63,218 bases of DNA from Herbiconiux sp. (GCF_004297105.1 NZ_SCVE01000015.1:1-63218); one strand, 5' to 3'; positions 44,167 through 52,969 are shown, counted from the stretch's first letter. Numbers and translations: made by a program. The notes: generated by a model from the sequence alone, not told the origin.

Positions 44167-45847
44167 GGAAGCGCTTCGTGTAGCCGAGGGCCGGGATCGA
44201 GGGTGTCGAGTTGCAGATGTTGGAGAGGGCTGTCGATCCGCAGGGCACATCGCGGTCGAGCGACCAGTAGTGCAGGCCCGCCAAGTCGTTGCGCAGGGCG
44301 TACGCCGTTATCTCGTCGATGTCCTGCAGCGTGAAGACCTCGTCGGCGACGTCGTTCACGGCGATCATCGGGGTGAGCTCGATCTTCGCCAGCGGCACGG
44401 CGGGGTAGCTGTGGCGCAGATTCGAGACCGCCTGGATGGCGGAGGCGCCCATGTCGCAGATGGCGCCATCCATCACGCAGACGGATGACGACGCGGACCC
44501 GTAGTCCATCACCATGAGGTTGATCGTGTAGTTGCGAAGCCCCGACGCGAGCACGGTGGCGATCACGGTGTCGCCGGTCTGGTTCACTCCCCCGAAGCTG
44601 CCGTCGGACGCGCCGAGGGTCGCGACCGTGAAGGAGAAGCGGAGGTTCGGATAGCGGTCTTGAACGGCGACGGCGGCATCGACCTGGTTGCGGATGTCGG
44701 CTGCCGACTGGCCGCGCTCGATGTCGAAGTCGATGCCGATGAGGTTGTCACTGGCGTAGCGATCGATGAAGGTCTCCATGCCGGCCGCGGATGCGCAGGT
44801 GAAGCTGCCTGCCGCTCCCCCGGTACCGAGGATGTAGTCGTAGCCGGCCGCGTCGAGCCCTGGGATGTTGGAGCTGGCGAAGTCCGGGCCTGAAACTCCG
44901 GCCCAGTTCTCCTCACCGCACTCCCCCGTCGCGAACGCGAGCGTGATGGCAGTGAGCTGGGGAAGCGTCGACTGCAGCGTGGTGCCGGTGCCGACGAGGG
45001 GTGTCTGGGTGCCGTTGACCGCGGTGGTTCCCATCGTGAAGCCGGTGCCCCAGAACATGGCTTGCGCGATGTCTTTGTAGGGGCTGAAGACCAGACCGCT
45101 CGGGGTACCTGTCGTGGGAGGCGTGCCGTCGCCGGGGGTGGCGGTCGGCGTCGGAGTGGGACCGGGGGTGGCGGTGGGCGTCGGAGTCGCGGTCGGCGTC
45201 GGAGTTGGGGTGGCAATCGGAGTCGCGGTCGCCGTCGGCGTGGGCGTCGGAGTGGCCGTGGGAGTCCCCGTGTCGCAGCTCGTCGCGCTCCAGTACTGCG
45301 GTGCCGCCGTGGGGGACCACCAGTTCGGCGCGTAGGTCGACACGTAGGCTTTGCCGTTGAACGTGACCTTGTCGCCCTTCGCGTAGGCCGGATCGCCGGA
45401 GTACGGCTGAACGAACGGCTTGCAGGCAACCGGGGTGGGCGTTGCAGTCGCCGTGGGTGTCGGAGTCGCCGTCGGAGTCGGAGTCACCGTCGGAGTCACC
45501 GTCGGAGTCGGAGTCACCGTCGGAGTCGGAGTCACCGTAGGCGTTTCAGTCGGCACGGATGTTCCCGTGCCGCAGGTCGTCTCGCTCCAGTACCGCGGTG
45601 CCGCCGTCGGTGACCACCAGTTCGGCGCGTACGTCGACACGTACCCTTTGCCGTTGAACGTGATCTTGTCGCCCTTCGCGTAGGCCGCATCGCCGGCGTA
45701 GGGCTGACGGAAGGGCGCGCATCCGGCGGTATCGGCAGCGGACGCCATGGCCGAAGCCCCTACGACCGACCCGCTCACCACGATCCCGAGGATCGCGATG
45801 AACGCAACCGCACTGAACCTGCCACGCCGCCTCGACGATTTCGACAC
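44144..45847 (-). CDS. Secreted GH18 chitinase with two CBM5/12 domains
   Basis: The 567-residue protein has a signal peptide (about 1-38), two nearly identical chitin-binding modules (GDAAYAKGDKITFNGKGYVS and GDPAYAKGDKVTFNGKAYVS, each with the WWSPTAAP signature), each followed by a Thr/Pro linker, and a GH18 catalytic domain. The active-site Asp-X-Asp-X-Glu motif is in IGIDFDIERG (catalytic Glu at its end). GTG at 45847 has GGGAGG upstream. The usual first Asp of DGxDxDxE is replaced by Ile. It cuts chitin outside the cell. Confidence 0.9.
   Translation of the reverse strand: MSKSSRRRGRFSAVAFIAILGIVVSGSVVGASAMASAADTAGCAPFRQPYAGDAAYAKGDKITFNGKGYVSTYAPNWWSPTAAPRYWSETTCGTGTSVPTETPTVTPTPTVTPTPTVTPTVTPTPTATPTPTATATPTPVACKPFVQPYSGDPAYAKGDKVTFNGKAYVSTYAPNWWSPTAAPQYWSATSCDTGTPTATPTPTPTATATPIATPTPTPTATPTPTATPGPTPTPTATPGDGTPPTTGTPSGLVFSPYKDIAQAMFWGTGFTMGTTAVNGTQTPLVGTGTTLQSTLPQLTAITLAFATGECGEENWAGVSGPDFASSNIPGLDAAGYDYILGTGGAAGSFTCASAAGMETFIDRYASDNLIGIDFDIERGQSAADIRNQVDAAVAVQDRYPNLRFSFTVATLGASDGSFGGVNQTGDTVIATVLASGLRNYTINLMVMDYGSASSSVCVMDGAICDMGASAIQAVSNLRHSYPAVPLAKIELTPMIAVNDVADEVFTLQDIDEITAYALRNDLAGLHYWSLDRDVPCGSTALSNICNSTPSIPALGYTKRFLTALGRL
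45126..45270. repeat. Thr/Pro linker repeat, catalytic-side
   Basis: Degenerate 12-bp units (GTCGGAGTGG, GTCGGCGTCGG type) encode the TPTPTAT linker between the second CBM and the catalytic domain of the chitinase. It is a coding tandem repeat, prone to slippage. Confidence 0.8.
45437..45555. repeat. Thr/Pro linker repeat, inter-CBM
   Basis: GTCGGAGTCACC-type 12-bp units encode the TPTVTPTPTV linker between the two chitin-binding modules. GTCGGAGTCACCGTCGGAGT recurs several times with few changes. Confidence 0.8.
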
Positions 45848-46114
45848 GCCTGTACCTCCCCCGGCCCGCCGCACGAGACGGACCCCTCCGTCACGCTTGC
45901 GCGGTTGTGCATGAGCCTAGTGGCGCCAGCGGGCCGGCCCGATCGACACGAGTCGAACCCCGGGCCGCAAAGACCACTCCCTCAACGCACCCTGACTCCA
46001 CCTAGAGCGCCGCGTAGCGCTGGGCGCCTAGCCCCGGAGCGTAGGGGTCACGCGCCGTGATGGCGAACCTGCAACCCGAGTTTCCTTCCCGCAACTGTGG
46101 TTGCCGACCCCGTC

Positions 46115-46482
46115 ATGGTGTCCATCCGCCACGATGCAGCGACGCTGATCGGCCCTGAGTTCGAGCAACTCCTCCGTGAGCTCCACTCAGAGAAGGTTGC
46201 CCATGCCTAAAAGCAGCACAGTGAGCCTGGACAAGGCAGGCTGAAGCGATCTGCGGACTCGTCCTCGGTGAGCGCAGCGCCGGCGACGACCATACGCAGG
46301 CAATCAACCTCCTGAAGAAGGCCATCCACCCGTCGACCAAGGCCGCGACAAGCCCGAAACGACTCCTCACGCAGAAAACGCCGGTGCAGTACGGCGCAGA
46401 TGCGATCAGCGCGAGCGATGCGGCCGATCTGATCAGATGGGCTCGCGACATCGTGCACGAGGCCGACACCAAAGACCGGTGA
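46115..46482 (+). pseudogene. Decayed gene(s) in gap before DinB gene
   Basis: Frame 46115-46210 reads MVSIRHDAATLIGPEFEQLL then ELHSEKVAHA and stops. An overlapping ATG (46203) starts MPKSSTVSLDKAG and hits a stop. One base on, an open frame to 46482 reads EAICGLVLGERSAGDDHTQA, NLLKKAIHPSTKAATSP and ends DLIRWARDIVHEADTKDR. The last part looks like the C-terminal helix of a HEPN-like or DNA-binding protein. Together they look like the remains of two small overlapping genes with one frameshift. The rest of 45848-46551 shows no gene. Confidence 0.45.
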
Positions 46483-46551
46483 GCGTACCACTGCCTCCGG
46501 ATCGAGCCCCGGACGGGTGCGCTCGCGGGCCTGCCCCGGGATACTCGATGC

Positions 46552-47055
46552 ATGGAACGCACTGATCACCCTCACGCCTGGGACGAACGATCGACCCTGC
46601 TCACGATGCTGCAGTACACCCGCGACACGGCCATCGAGAAGTCGACGGGCCTGACGGATGCGCAGGCCGCAGCCGCCCCGATCGTCACCTCGCCGCTGAT
46701 GAGCGTCGGCGGCGTACTCAACCACCTGCGCTGGGTCGAGCACTCCTGGATCGAAAACCGCTTCGTCGGCGGCCCCGACCTAGGGCCGTGGACCGATGAA
46801 TCCCCCGACCAGGAGTTCATCGACGGCTCAACCCTCCCCCTGCAGACCGTGATCGACGGCTACCGCGAGCAGGCAACCACGACCGATGCGATCATCGCCG
46901 GCCTCCAGCTCGACGACCGCTCACAGACCGCGTTCCGCTCGGGCGACCATCCGACGCTCCGCTGGGTGATCCTCCACCTCATCGAGGAGAATGCCCGCCA
47001 CAACGGCCACCTCGACATCCTCCGCGAACTGGCCGACGGCACCACGGGCGACTGA
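46552..47055 (+). CDS. DinB/DUF664 family protein
   Basis: The 167-residue protein is a four-helix-bundle DinB-like enzyme of the mycothiol-dependent DUF664 type: LTMLQYTRDTAIEKSTGLTD, the metal-ligand His in GVLNHLRWVEHSWIENRF and the C-terminal HLIEENARHNGHLDILREL. These use metal and mycothiol to act on small molecules in actinobacteria. Ends 5 bp before the convergent MazF-like gene. Confidence 0.88.
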   Translation: MERTDHPHAWDERSTLLTMLQYTRDTAIEKSTGLTDAQAAAAPIVTSPLMSVGGVLNHLRWVEHSWIENRFVGGPDLGPWTDESPDQEFIDGSTLPLQTVIDGYREQATTTDAIIAGLQLDDRSQTAFRSGDHPTLRWVILHLIEENARHNGHLDILRELADGTTGD

Positions 47056-47059
47056 CCGC

Positions 47060-47422
47060 CTAGAGCGACAGGTGAAAGCGCAGCGCATGGTCGACCTGCT
47101 GCATCACCCAGCCAGGCGCGGCACCCCGGATGCCGGCAAGCCGCTCCACCGACACCGTGCGCACCTGCTCCGCCTGCACTTTCGACGTGCTGGTCAGCCC
47201 CATGGCCTCCAGCGCTTCACCGTCCGACACGAGCACCTGGAACTCTCCACGCGCGTTCGCCACGTTCGTGGTCACGGGCACGATGGTGATCGTTCCCCGG
47301 CCCATCGTGGTCGCTGCCTCATTGGCACCGTCGTTGCTCACCACGAGGCACGGCCGGGTCTTCGATGCCTCGCCGGGTTCAGCCGGATCGGGGCGCACGG
47401 CCACCACGTCGCCTCGCCTCAT
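47060..47422 (-). CDS. mazF: MazF/PemK-family toxin
   Basis: The 120-residue protein has the MazF fold: MRRGDVVAVRPDPAEPGEAS (start strand and loop), TRPCLVVSNDGANEAATTMG and ITIVPVTTNVA, then QAEQVRTVSVERLAGIRG. MazF toxins cut mRNA at short motifs. It overlaps the upstream antitoxin gene by 4 bp (ATGA), as in most toxin-antitoxin operons. Confidence 0.88.
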   Translation of the reverse strand: MRRGDVVAVRPDPAEPGEASKTRPCLVVSNDGANEAATTMGRGTITIVPVTTNVANARGEFQVLVSDGEALEAMGLTSTSKVQAEQVRTVSVERLAGIRGAAPGWVMQQVDHALRFHLSL

Positions 47423-47643
47423 GCTCCGAGGCCGTCAGTCTCGGCCGCCTCCCACACACGAGACTCACCGGATTCGATCCATTCGTCGTTCGCCATCGCG
47501 TAGTCACTGACGGATGCCCGCTCCCGCGCAATCCGGACGAGATCGTGGATGGCAGCCGAACGGTTGCCGGACCTGGCGCGGGCGAGCTCGTCGATGTACT
47601 CGAGATCGCTCTCGGAGAGACTGACGCTCAACTTCGTGGTCAT
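47419..47643 (-). CDS. RHH antitoxin of MazF
   Basis: The 74-residue protein is a ribbon-helix-helix regulator (MTTKLSVSLSESDLEYIDEL, then SGNRSAAIHDLVRIARERAS) with an acidic C-terminus that should wrap the toxin. It overlaps mazF by 4 bp. It is of the VapB/MazE9-type used by mycobacterial and actinobacterial MazF toxins. Confidence 0.88.
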   Translation of the reverse strand: MTTKLSVSLSESDLEYIDELARARSGNRSAAIHDLVRIARERASVSDYAMANDEWIESGESRVWEAAETDGLGA

Positions 47644-47707
47644 ACCCCGATGCTACCGCAGTCCGACCAGATGGAGAGCCGCTGGCATCCACCTGCTCGT
47701 CATCGAC

Positions 47708-48394
47708 TCAGCGGCGTGGATGCTCGCCCCCGCTTGCGAGGATCCCGTTGACGATCGCGGTGGTCGCCCATCGGCTCCGCTCGTCCGGCGTGCCTGACGT
47801 GAAGACCGCCGACCCCGCCCGGTGGAGCGACGGATGCCGCTCGGCGGTCGCCGCATCCAGCGTCTCGGTGAGGTCGGCGAGGTCTTGCCCCGTCGGGGTC
47901 GCGTGGGCGGCCCATTCGGCTGCGGAAGCGGTTGCGTGCTGGAGCAGGAGGTCGACCCCCCGCGCCGCGGTCTCGATGTCGACCCCGGCCGCGTCGAGCA
48001 GCCGCATCAGCAGCTCGAGGAGGTCGAGGTAGTGGGGGCCGTCGGGCCAGGTTGTGAGCGCCGCTGAGGCGAGTCCGGGCTGGCTCGCGAGCAGGCCGGC
48101 GTAGTCGTCGACCACCCGCTGCAGCCGTTCCCGCCACGCCTCTCGCCCGTCCCAGGAGAGATCGAGCTCCGACAGGTACCGGTCGATGAGCAGCGCGTTC
48201 AGCTCCGTCGTGTTGCGCACGTACACGTAGAGCGATGCCGGCCCGGTGTCGAGCTCGGAGGCGAGTCGACGCATGGTCAAGGCGGCGGCGCCGTCGCGAT
48301 GCACGACTTCGACGGCCGCGTCGAGGATCGCCGCTCTCGACAGCGGGGGCTTCGCGGGCCGATCCCGGCGACTAATCGGTTCACGTCGTGCCAT
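47708..48394 (-). CDS. TetR-family repressor
   Basis: The 228-residue repressor has the TetR helix-turn-helix (LSRAAILDAAVEVVHRDGAA then TMRRLASELDTGPASLYVYV) and a C-terminal TetR_C-like effector domain (about 75-215). A 30-bp perfect palindrome lies 20 bp from its start in the gap shared with the MFS gene, so it probably represses both. ATG at 48394 is preferred over an upstream in-frame start within the operator. Confidence 0.9.
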   Translation of the reverse strand: MARREPISRRDRPAKPPLSRAAILDAAVEVVHRDGAAALTMRRLASELDTGPASLYVYVRNTTELNALLIDRYLSELDLSWDGREAWRERLQRVVDDYAGLLASQPGLASAALTTWPDGPHYLDLLELLMRLLDAAGVDIETAARGVDLLLQHATASAAEWAAHATPTGQDLADLTETLDAATAERHPSLHRAGSAVFTSGTPDERSRWATTAIVNGILASGGEHPRR

Positions 48395-48414
48395 GTCCAC
48401 AGCGTACTCGGCTT

Positions 48415-48444
48415 GCATCGTAACGAACATGTTCGTTACGATGC
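48415..48444. promoter_or_regulatory. 30-bp perfect palindrome, TetR operator
   Basis: GCATCGTAACGAACA (48415-48429) is exactly mirrored by 48430-48444. It sits between the divergent TetR and MFS starts. A further half site GTTCGTAA follows at about 48446. Confidence 0.88.
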
Positions 48445-48477
48445 TGTTCGTAATCATCTCCGTGGGAAAGGACCTCC

Positions 48478-49896
48478 ATGACCAGCACAGAAACGACAGC
48501 CGCCACCTCGTCGCTGTCCACCAAGGGCGTGTGGCTGACGCTGATCGTGGTGCTCCTCGCCGATGCGATGGACCTGATCGATTCGACGATCACCAACGTC
48601 GCGGCGCCCTCGATCGTCGCCGACCTCGGAGCGGATGAGAGCGTCATCAAGTGGCTCGGTGCCGCGTACGCTCTCGCGCTCGGCTCGCTCCTCGTGCTGG
48701 GCGGCCGCATCGGCGACAAGTTCGGGCAGCGCGGCACGTTCCTCATCGGGATGGCGGGCTTCGTCGCCGCCTCGGCGGCGGCCGGCGCCGCCCTGTCGCC
48801 CGAGATGCTGATCGGAGCACGGGTCGCGCAGGGCGTCTTCGGGGCCTTCCTCATCCCTCAGGGCATGGCGATCATGACCGCCACCTTCCCGAAGCCCGCC
48901 CTGCAGAAGGCGTTCGGCGTGTTCGCCCCGATGCTCGGCGTGTTCGCGGTCGCCGGCCCCCTGCTCGGTGGCCTCCTGATCGACGCGAACCTGTTCGGCC
49001 TCGAGTGGCGCCCGGTGTTCCTCATCAACCTCGTGCTCGGCGGGTTCGCCCTGGTGATGGCGGTGAAGTTCCTGCCGCACGTCCCGCCGCGGCCGGCGAC
49101 GCGCATCGACGTATTCGGGAGTGTGCTGCTCGTCGTGGCGCTCTTCGGGGTGCTGTTCGGGCTCATCGAGGGTTCGAGCGACGGATGGGGGGCCCTCGCG
49201 ATCGTGTCCCTCGCCGTCGGCGCGATCGTGTTCGCCGGGTTCGTCTGGCGACAGGCCCGCACGCCGGACCCGCTGCTGCCACGCACCCTGCTCGCGAACC
49301 GCGGCTTCACGGCGGGCCTCATCGTCGGACTCCTGGTGTTCGCCGGCTTCAGCGGCCTGATGTATGTCATCTCCCTGTTCCTGCAGCTCGGACTCGACTA
49401 CTCCCCCACCCAGACGTCGCTGAGCCTCATCCCGCTCACCCTCGGCATCATGGGCGGCTCGGGCATAGCCGCTGCCCTGATCGTGAAGCTCGCGCGCCGC
49501 CTGGTCGTGCTCGGCCTCGTCGCGATGCTCGCCGGTGTCGGGCTGATGCTCGTGTTCGTCACGGTCGCGGGATCCGACCTCACCTGGTGGCAGCTCGCCA
49601 TCGCCACCCTCTTCATGGGGCTCGGTGCGGGCATCTGCTTCAGTTCCATCTTCAACACCGCGCTCGGCGACGTCGACGCCCACGAGGCGGGTTCGGCAAG
49701 CGGATCACTGAGCGCCGTTCAGCAGGTCGCCAACGGCATCGGCTCGGCACTGGTCACGAGCATCTTCCTCACGCTGCTCCCCGCCGGCGACGTGGGCGCG
49801 GTCTCCGTGACACTCGTGGTGCTGCTCGCGCTCCTCGTCGCGTGCCTGCTGGTCGTGCCGCTGCTGCCCCGCACCGCGGTCGCCGAGGTGGAGTGA
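48478..49896 (+). CDS. DHA2-type MFS drug exporter
   Basis: The 472-residue protein has about 14 membrane helices, as in the EmrB/QacA group. Motif A is in GGRIGDKFGQRGTFLIG and motif C-like glycines occur in APMLGVFAVAGPLLGGLLID. AAAGGACCTCC precedes ATG at 48478. It is divergent from the TetR repressor gene and shares its palindromic operator. It should export hydrophobic drugs or dyes by proton antiport. Confidence 0.93.
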   Translation: MTSTETTAATSSLSTKGVWLTLIVVLLADAMDLIDSTITNVAAPSIVADLGADESVIKWLGAAYALALGSLLVLGGRIGDKFGQRGTFLIGMAGFVAASAAAGAALSPEMLIGARVAQGVFGAFLIPQGMAIMTATFPKPALQKAFGVFAPMLGVFAVAGPLLGGLLIDANLFGLEWRPVFLINLVLGGFALVMAVKFLPHVPPRPATRIDVFGSVLLVVALFGVLFGLIEGSSDGWGALAIVSLAVGAIVFAGFVWRQARTPDPLLPRTLLANRGFTAGLIVGLLVFAGFSGLMYVISLFLQLGLDYSPTQTSLSLIPLTLGIMGGSGIAAALIVKLARRLVVLGLVAMLAGVGLMLVFVTVAGSDLTWWQLAIATLFMGLGAGICFSSIFNTALGDVDAHEAGSASGSLSAVQQVANGIGSALVTSIFLTLLPAGDVGAVSVTLVVLLALLVACLLVVPLLPRTAVAEVE

Positions 49897-49999
49897 CCCA
49901 CGCGTTCCGATCCGGCCGCTCCGCGCTCCGCCGAGCGGCAGGGTGGTCTTCCACACATCAGCTCACTGCTTAGATGGGGGCGAAGGAGCGAGCGGACAG

Positions 50000-50851
50000 A
50001 TGGATACAGTGGCGCAAGACCGAGCCATGGAGCTGCTGGGGCGTTTCAATGACCAGTTGACGAGCATCGTCGATGACGCCTTCGGCTCCGAGTGGGCCGA
50101 GATCGAGGAGATCCTCGCGCTCATCGCGCTCGTTGCCGATCACGTCGTCACGACCCGGAGACTCGCGGAGCTCAGTGGGCTGAACCGGCGGGCCATATCC
50201 CGGCTGGTCGCCCGCTTGCGGTCGGAGGGCCTGGTCAGCACGCGGCATTCAGACGCTGACGGGCGGGTCATCGAAGTCGTCCTCACCGATCACGGTGAGA
50301 GACAGGCAGCCCAATTCCGCACGGCGATCGCTGACTTCTTCCGTCGGAGCAGAGATCTCGCACTCGAACTCAGCTCGGGTACGGGGCCTGTCGACACCCG
50401 GATGACACAGACGCTCCTAGACCCGATCGATCTGCTTCGGCGGGTGTGTGAAGCAGGCGCTTCGCTCGTCGCCTTCATGCCTGATGCCGCGACCCAAGGG
50501 CAGTTGGCTGCTCGACAGCGGGCAGCGCTGGTGCAGATCACGACGCAGCATGGGGTTCGCCCGGCCGATCTCTCACCCTCACTAGGGGTTTCACGTGCCG
50601 GCGCGGCGTATATCGTCGACCAGCTCTGCGCGAAAGGGTTCATTTCTCGCCGGCACGGGGCAGTCGACGAGGATCGGCGCGCCGTCGTCCTGGAGGCGAC
50701 GGCTGAGGGCATTCAAGCCGTGCGGGCGGTGATGGACGGGATCGAGCACCAGCAAGAGCTCCTCGGACACCTGTTCGCCGAGGTCGCGGCCTGGCACCAG
50801 CCGCCGGTCAAGACCGGTCGCTCTCGACCGGCCGTAGACCAGGTGGGATGA
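50000..50851 (+). CDS. Tandem double-MarR regulator
   Basis: The 283-residue protein holds two winged-helix MarR-like modules in one chain. The first (about 35-110) has VTTRRLAELSGLNRRAISRL and the wing STRHSDADGRVIEVVLTDHG. The second (about 170-260) has GVRPADLSPSLGVSRAGAAY and the wing SRRHGAVDEDRRAVVLEATA. MarR proteins are normally about 150 residues and dimeric, so this is a fused pseudo-dimer. AAGGAG precedes ATG at 50000. It lies about 100 bp past the MFS exporter gene. Confidence 0.78.
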   Translation: MDTVAQDRAMELLGRFNDQLTSIVDDAFGSEWAEIEEILALIALVADHVVTTRRLAELSGLNRRAISRLVARLRSEGLVSTRHSDADGRVIEVVLTDHGERQAAQFRTAIADFFRRSRDLALELSSGTGPVDTRMTQTLLDPIDLLRRVCEAGASLVAFMPDAATQGQLAARQRAALVQITTQHGVRPADLSPSLGVSRAGAAYIVDQLCAKGFISRRHGAVDEDRRAVVLEATAEGIQAVRAVMDGIEHQQELLGHLFAEVAAWHQPPVKTGRSRPAVDQVG

Positions 50852-50887
50852 ATCGGCGGTTCGGCATCGTGGAGACCTCGATCGTCG

Positions 50888-51775
50888 TCAGGCTCCGGCC
50901 TTCACGCGCAGGTGCGGTGCCTCCGCGGCATCCGCTCGTCCCTGCGCGTCGCCACGGGTGATGATCAGGAGCACGATCGCCCAGGCGACGTAGGCGAAGG
51001 TTCCGCCGGTCGCGATGAGGTTTGCCGTGTTCACGGTGGAGTGGGTGCCGTCGTCGATGCCGCCGGACGCCAGGATCGTCGTGGGGTCGGTGAGAGCGTG
51101 CAGGAGGATCGGCCAGATCAAATTCCCGCCGGCACGCAAGGTCGCATACATGCAGATCCCGAATGCGAACGTGTAGACGAGTGTGGGGCCGACGATTGAG
51201 AAGGACTGTCCGGCGAACAAGTTCGAGAGGTGCAGTGAGGCGAAGATGAGCGACGAGAGCGCCATCACCGCCCACTCGCGGTAGCCGTGCCGGCGGAGCA
51301 TCACCACGACGAGTCCTCGGGTGAGGAAGTCTTCGGAGAAGCCGACGAAGACGCTGGCGAACAGGATCGACAGAACCACCGGGAGCCCGTATCGGGCGTA
51401 GTCGATGCCGACGAAGTGGAACACGATCGGCACCAGGATGAGGATCGGCGCGATCCAGAACCACCACTTGCGGGGAACGGGCTGTCGGCCGAACAGCGGG
51501 CGGGGCAGCCATCCGAAGCTCACGGCAAGGACGATCAGCACCACCGACCCGACGAGGGGCTGCAGGCCGACCGAGAGGAACGCCGACAGAGGGTCGCCCA
51601 GGAAGTCCTCGGCGACCATGCCGCCGACGATCGGGCGGAGGAGGAGTCCGGCTCCGTTGTAGAGGGCGATGTAGACGACCGCGATCAGTACGGCCTTCCA
51701 CCATCCGCCGCGGTTCCAGAACCCGCGCCAGCCGCGAGCGTCACGGTCGATCGCGCTCGGTGTTGTTTCGGTCAT
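50888..51775 (-). CDS. CPBP-family intramembrane metalloprotease
   Basis: The 295-residue protein has about eight membrane helices. The CPBP motifs are seen as VGFSEDFLTRGLVVVMLRRH (EExxxR, here Glu-Asp), IFASLHLSNLFAG (FxxxH) and ILLHALTDPT. Such proteins process membrane proteins or modify prenylated substrates. ATG at 51775 is chosen; the frame runs open upstream inside the preceding gene. It follows that gene by 11 bp. Confidence 0.85.
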   Translation of the reverse strand: MTETTPSAIDRDARGWRGFWNRGGWWKAVLIAVVYIALYNGAGLLLRPIVGGMVAEDFLGDPLSAFLSVGLQPLVGSVVLIVLAVSFGWLPRPLFGRQPVPRKWWFWIAPILILVPIVFHFVGIDYARYGLPVVLSILFASVFVGFSEDFLTRGLVVVMLRRHGYREWAVMALSSLIFASLHLSNLFAGQSFSIVGPTLVYTFAFGICMYATLRAGGNLIWPILLHALTDPTTILASGGIDDGTHSTVNTANLIATGGTFAYVAWAIVLLIITRGDAQGRADAAEAPHLRVKAGA

Positions 51776-51786
51776 CCTGGTGGGTC

Positions 51787-52260
51787 TCAGTCGCCCAGTT
51801 CGGCGAGGAGATCTTTGAGGCCGAGTCCGCCGATGTTCTGCGCCTCGAACTCGAGCTTCGTGCCGGTCGTGATGTCGGTGAGCTCGATGACGCGCACGGT
51901 TCCGCTGTGTCGGCGGCCGACTTCGAGATTGGCGCGGTCGATGTGCGCCACCGGATGCAGATGCTTCCACCCGCCCACGAGCCCGGTGGAGGTGCGTCCG
52001 AGCACGTACAGCTTCGTCGCGGAGACCGCGAGCACGATCGAGGGGTAGCTGCCCTTCGAGGCGCTCATGGCACGCTGCGCCAGCATCCCCCCGGCAACAC
52101 CCCAGGCGGTCTGGTTGTTGCCGCCCAGGCCGACGCCGGCTGCGGCGCCGAGCACTCCGGAGATGGTCGATCCGCGCGGCATGACGACAGCGACGTCGAG
52201 GATCTCGTCGTCGGGGATGACGGCCTGTGCGCCCTCGCGTGCGTGCTCTTCTCTCGACAT
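51787..52260 (-). CDS. 157-residue hypothetical protein (PH-like)
   Basis: The chain has an acidic start (MSREEHAREGAQAVIPDDEI), a Gly-rich stretch (SGVLGAAAGVGLGGNNQTAW) and a beta-rich C-terminal half (SIVLAVSATKLYVLGRTSTG, HIDRANLEVGRRHSGTVRVI) like a PH-fold or DUF-type domain. It is 11 bp upstream of the CPBP gene and divergent from the small membrane gene. Function unknown. Confidence 0.65.
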   Translation of the reverse strand: MSREEHAREGAQAVIPDDEILDVAVVMPRGSTISGVLGAAAGVGLGGNNQTAWGVAGGMLAQRAMSASKGSYPSIVLAVSATKLYVLGRTSTGLVGGWKHLHPVAHIDRANLEVGRRHSGTVRVIELTDITTGTKLEFEAQNIGGLGLKDLLAELGD

Positions 52261-52333
52261 CCTTCAATCCCCTTCGTTCTCCCGTCGCCCCTGCCGAGCG
52301 ACAGATCTCGTGATCGTGAGATCACGCTACCCC

Positions 52334-52452
52334 GATTCGGGACAAATCCGAACAGACCCGCAAAGCGGTGATGACGATGTCCAACGAGTCGCTCTCTGTC
52401 AACCGCTCCATCGAGAACGGCGATTTCCAGATGTTCTGATCTGTCCCGAATC
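52334..52452. promoter_or_regulatory. Two inverted TGTCCCGAATC sites in divergent gap
   Basis: GATTCGGGACA at 52334-52344 and its complement TGTCCCGAATC at 52442-52452 lie in opposite orientations between divergent starts. With flanks the sites share GAT(C/T)TGTCCCGAATC(A/G)GG. Probably two operator copies for an unknown regulator. Confidence 0.5.
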
Positions 52453-52543
52453 AGGTTATGGTGAAGCCACGCACCACCCCCGTTTGGGGCACGATTGGTG
52501 CAACCTCACCTGAATACACCAACGAAACGTAGGGGAAGAAATC

Positions 52544-52915
52544 ATGGCTGGTCAGCGTCCTGGCGGCGTCGTTCTCATCGCAGTGCTCGCCTGGATCGGC
52601 GCGGCCTTGCAGATCATCTCCGGAGTCTTGGTACTCACCGGTGTGCTGAATCCTGAAGGCATCTCGACCGAGACTGCATGGATCGCGATCGTCGTAGGAG
52701 TCATCTCGTTCCTCGTCGCGTTCGCCTTGTTCGGCGGCAGCAACATCGCCCGAATCCTCGTCACGATCTCCTTCACGCTGTCCCTCATCACCGCCATCGT
52801 GCAGGTGATCGCGCACCCCACGAACTTCGTCGCGCCGATCCTCGCCGCGATCGTCGCCTTGGTCGGCCTCGTGCTGCTCTACACCGCGAAGTCGAACGCC
52901 TACTTCCGCCGCTGA
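52544..52915 (+). CDS. Four-TM membrane protein
   Basis: The 123-residue protein has four hydrophobic helices (about 10-32, 43-63, 70-89 and 95-116) and starts MAGQRPGGVVLIAVLAWIGA, typical of DUF7144/DUF4064-like small membrane proteins in actinobacteria. GGGGAAG precedes ATG at 52544. Its 5' region carries two inverted repeated sites. Function unknown. Confidence 0.75.
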   Translation: MAGQRPGGVVLIAVLAWIGAALQIISGVLVLTGVLNPEGISTETAWIAIVVGVISFLVAFALFGGSNIARILVTISFTLSLITAIVQVIAHPTNFVAPILAAIVALVGLVLLYTAKSNAYFRR

Positions 52916-52969
52916 GCCCGGCACCGCGGTAGCCGGCACGCGCAAGCCGCCTCCGAGGCGCTGCTGCGC

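Noticed and set aside
45126..45555. Tandem repeats as a CRISPR array
   Set aside because: Units are short, contiguous and encode Thr/Pro linkers; no spacers of equal length.
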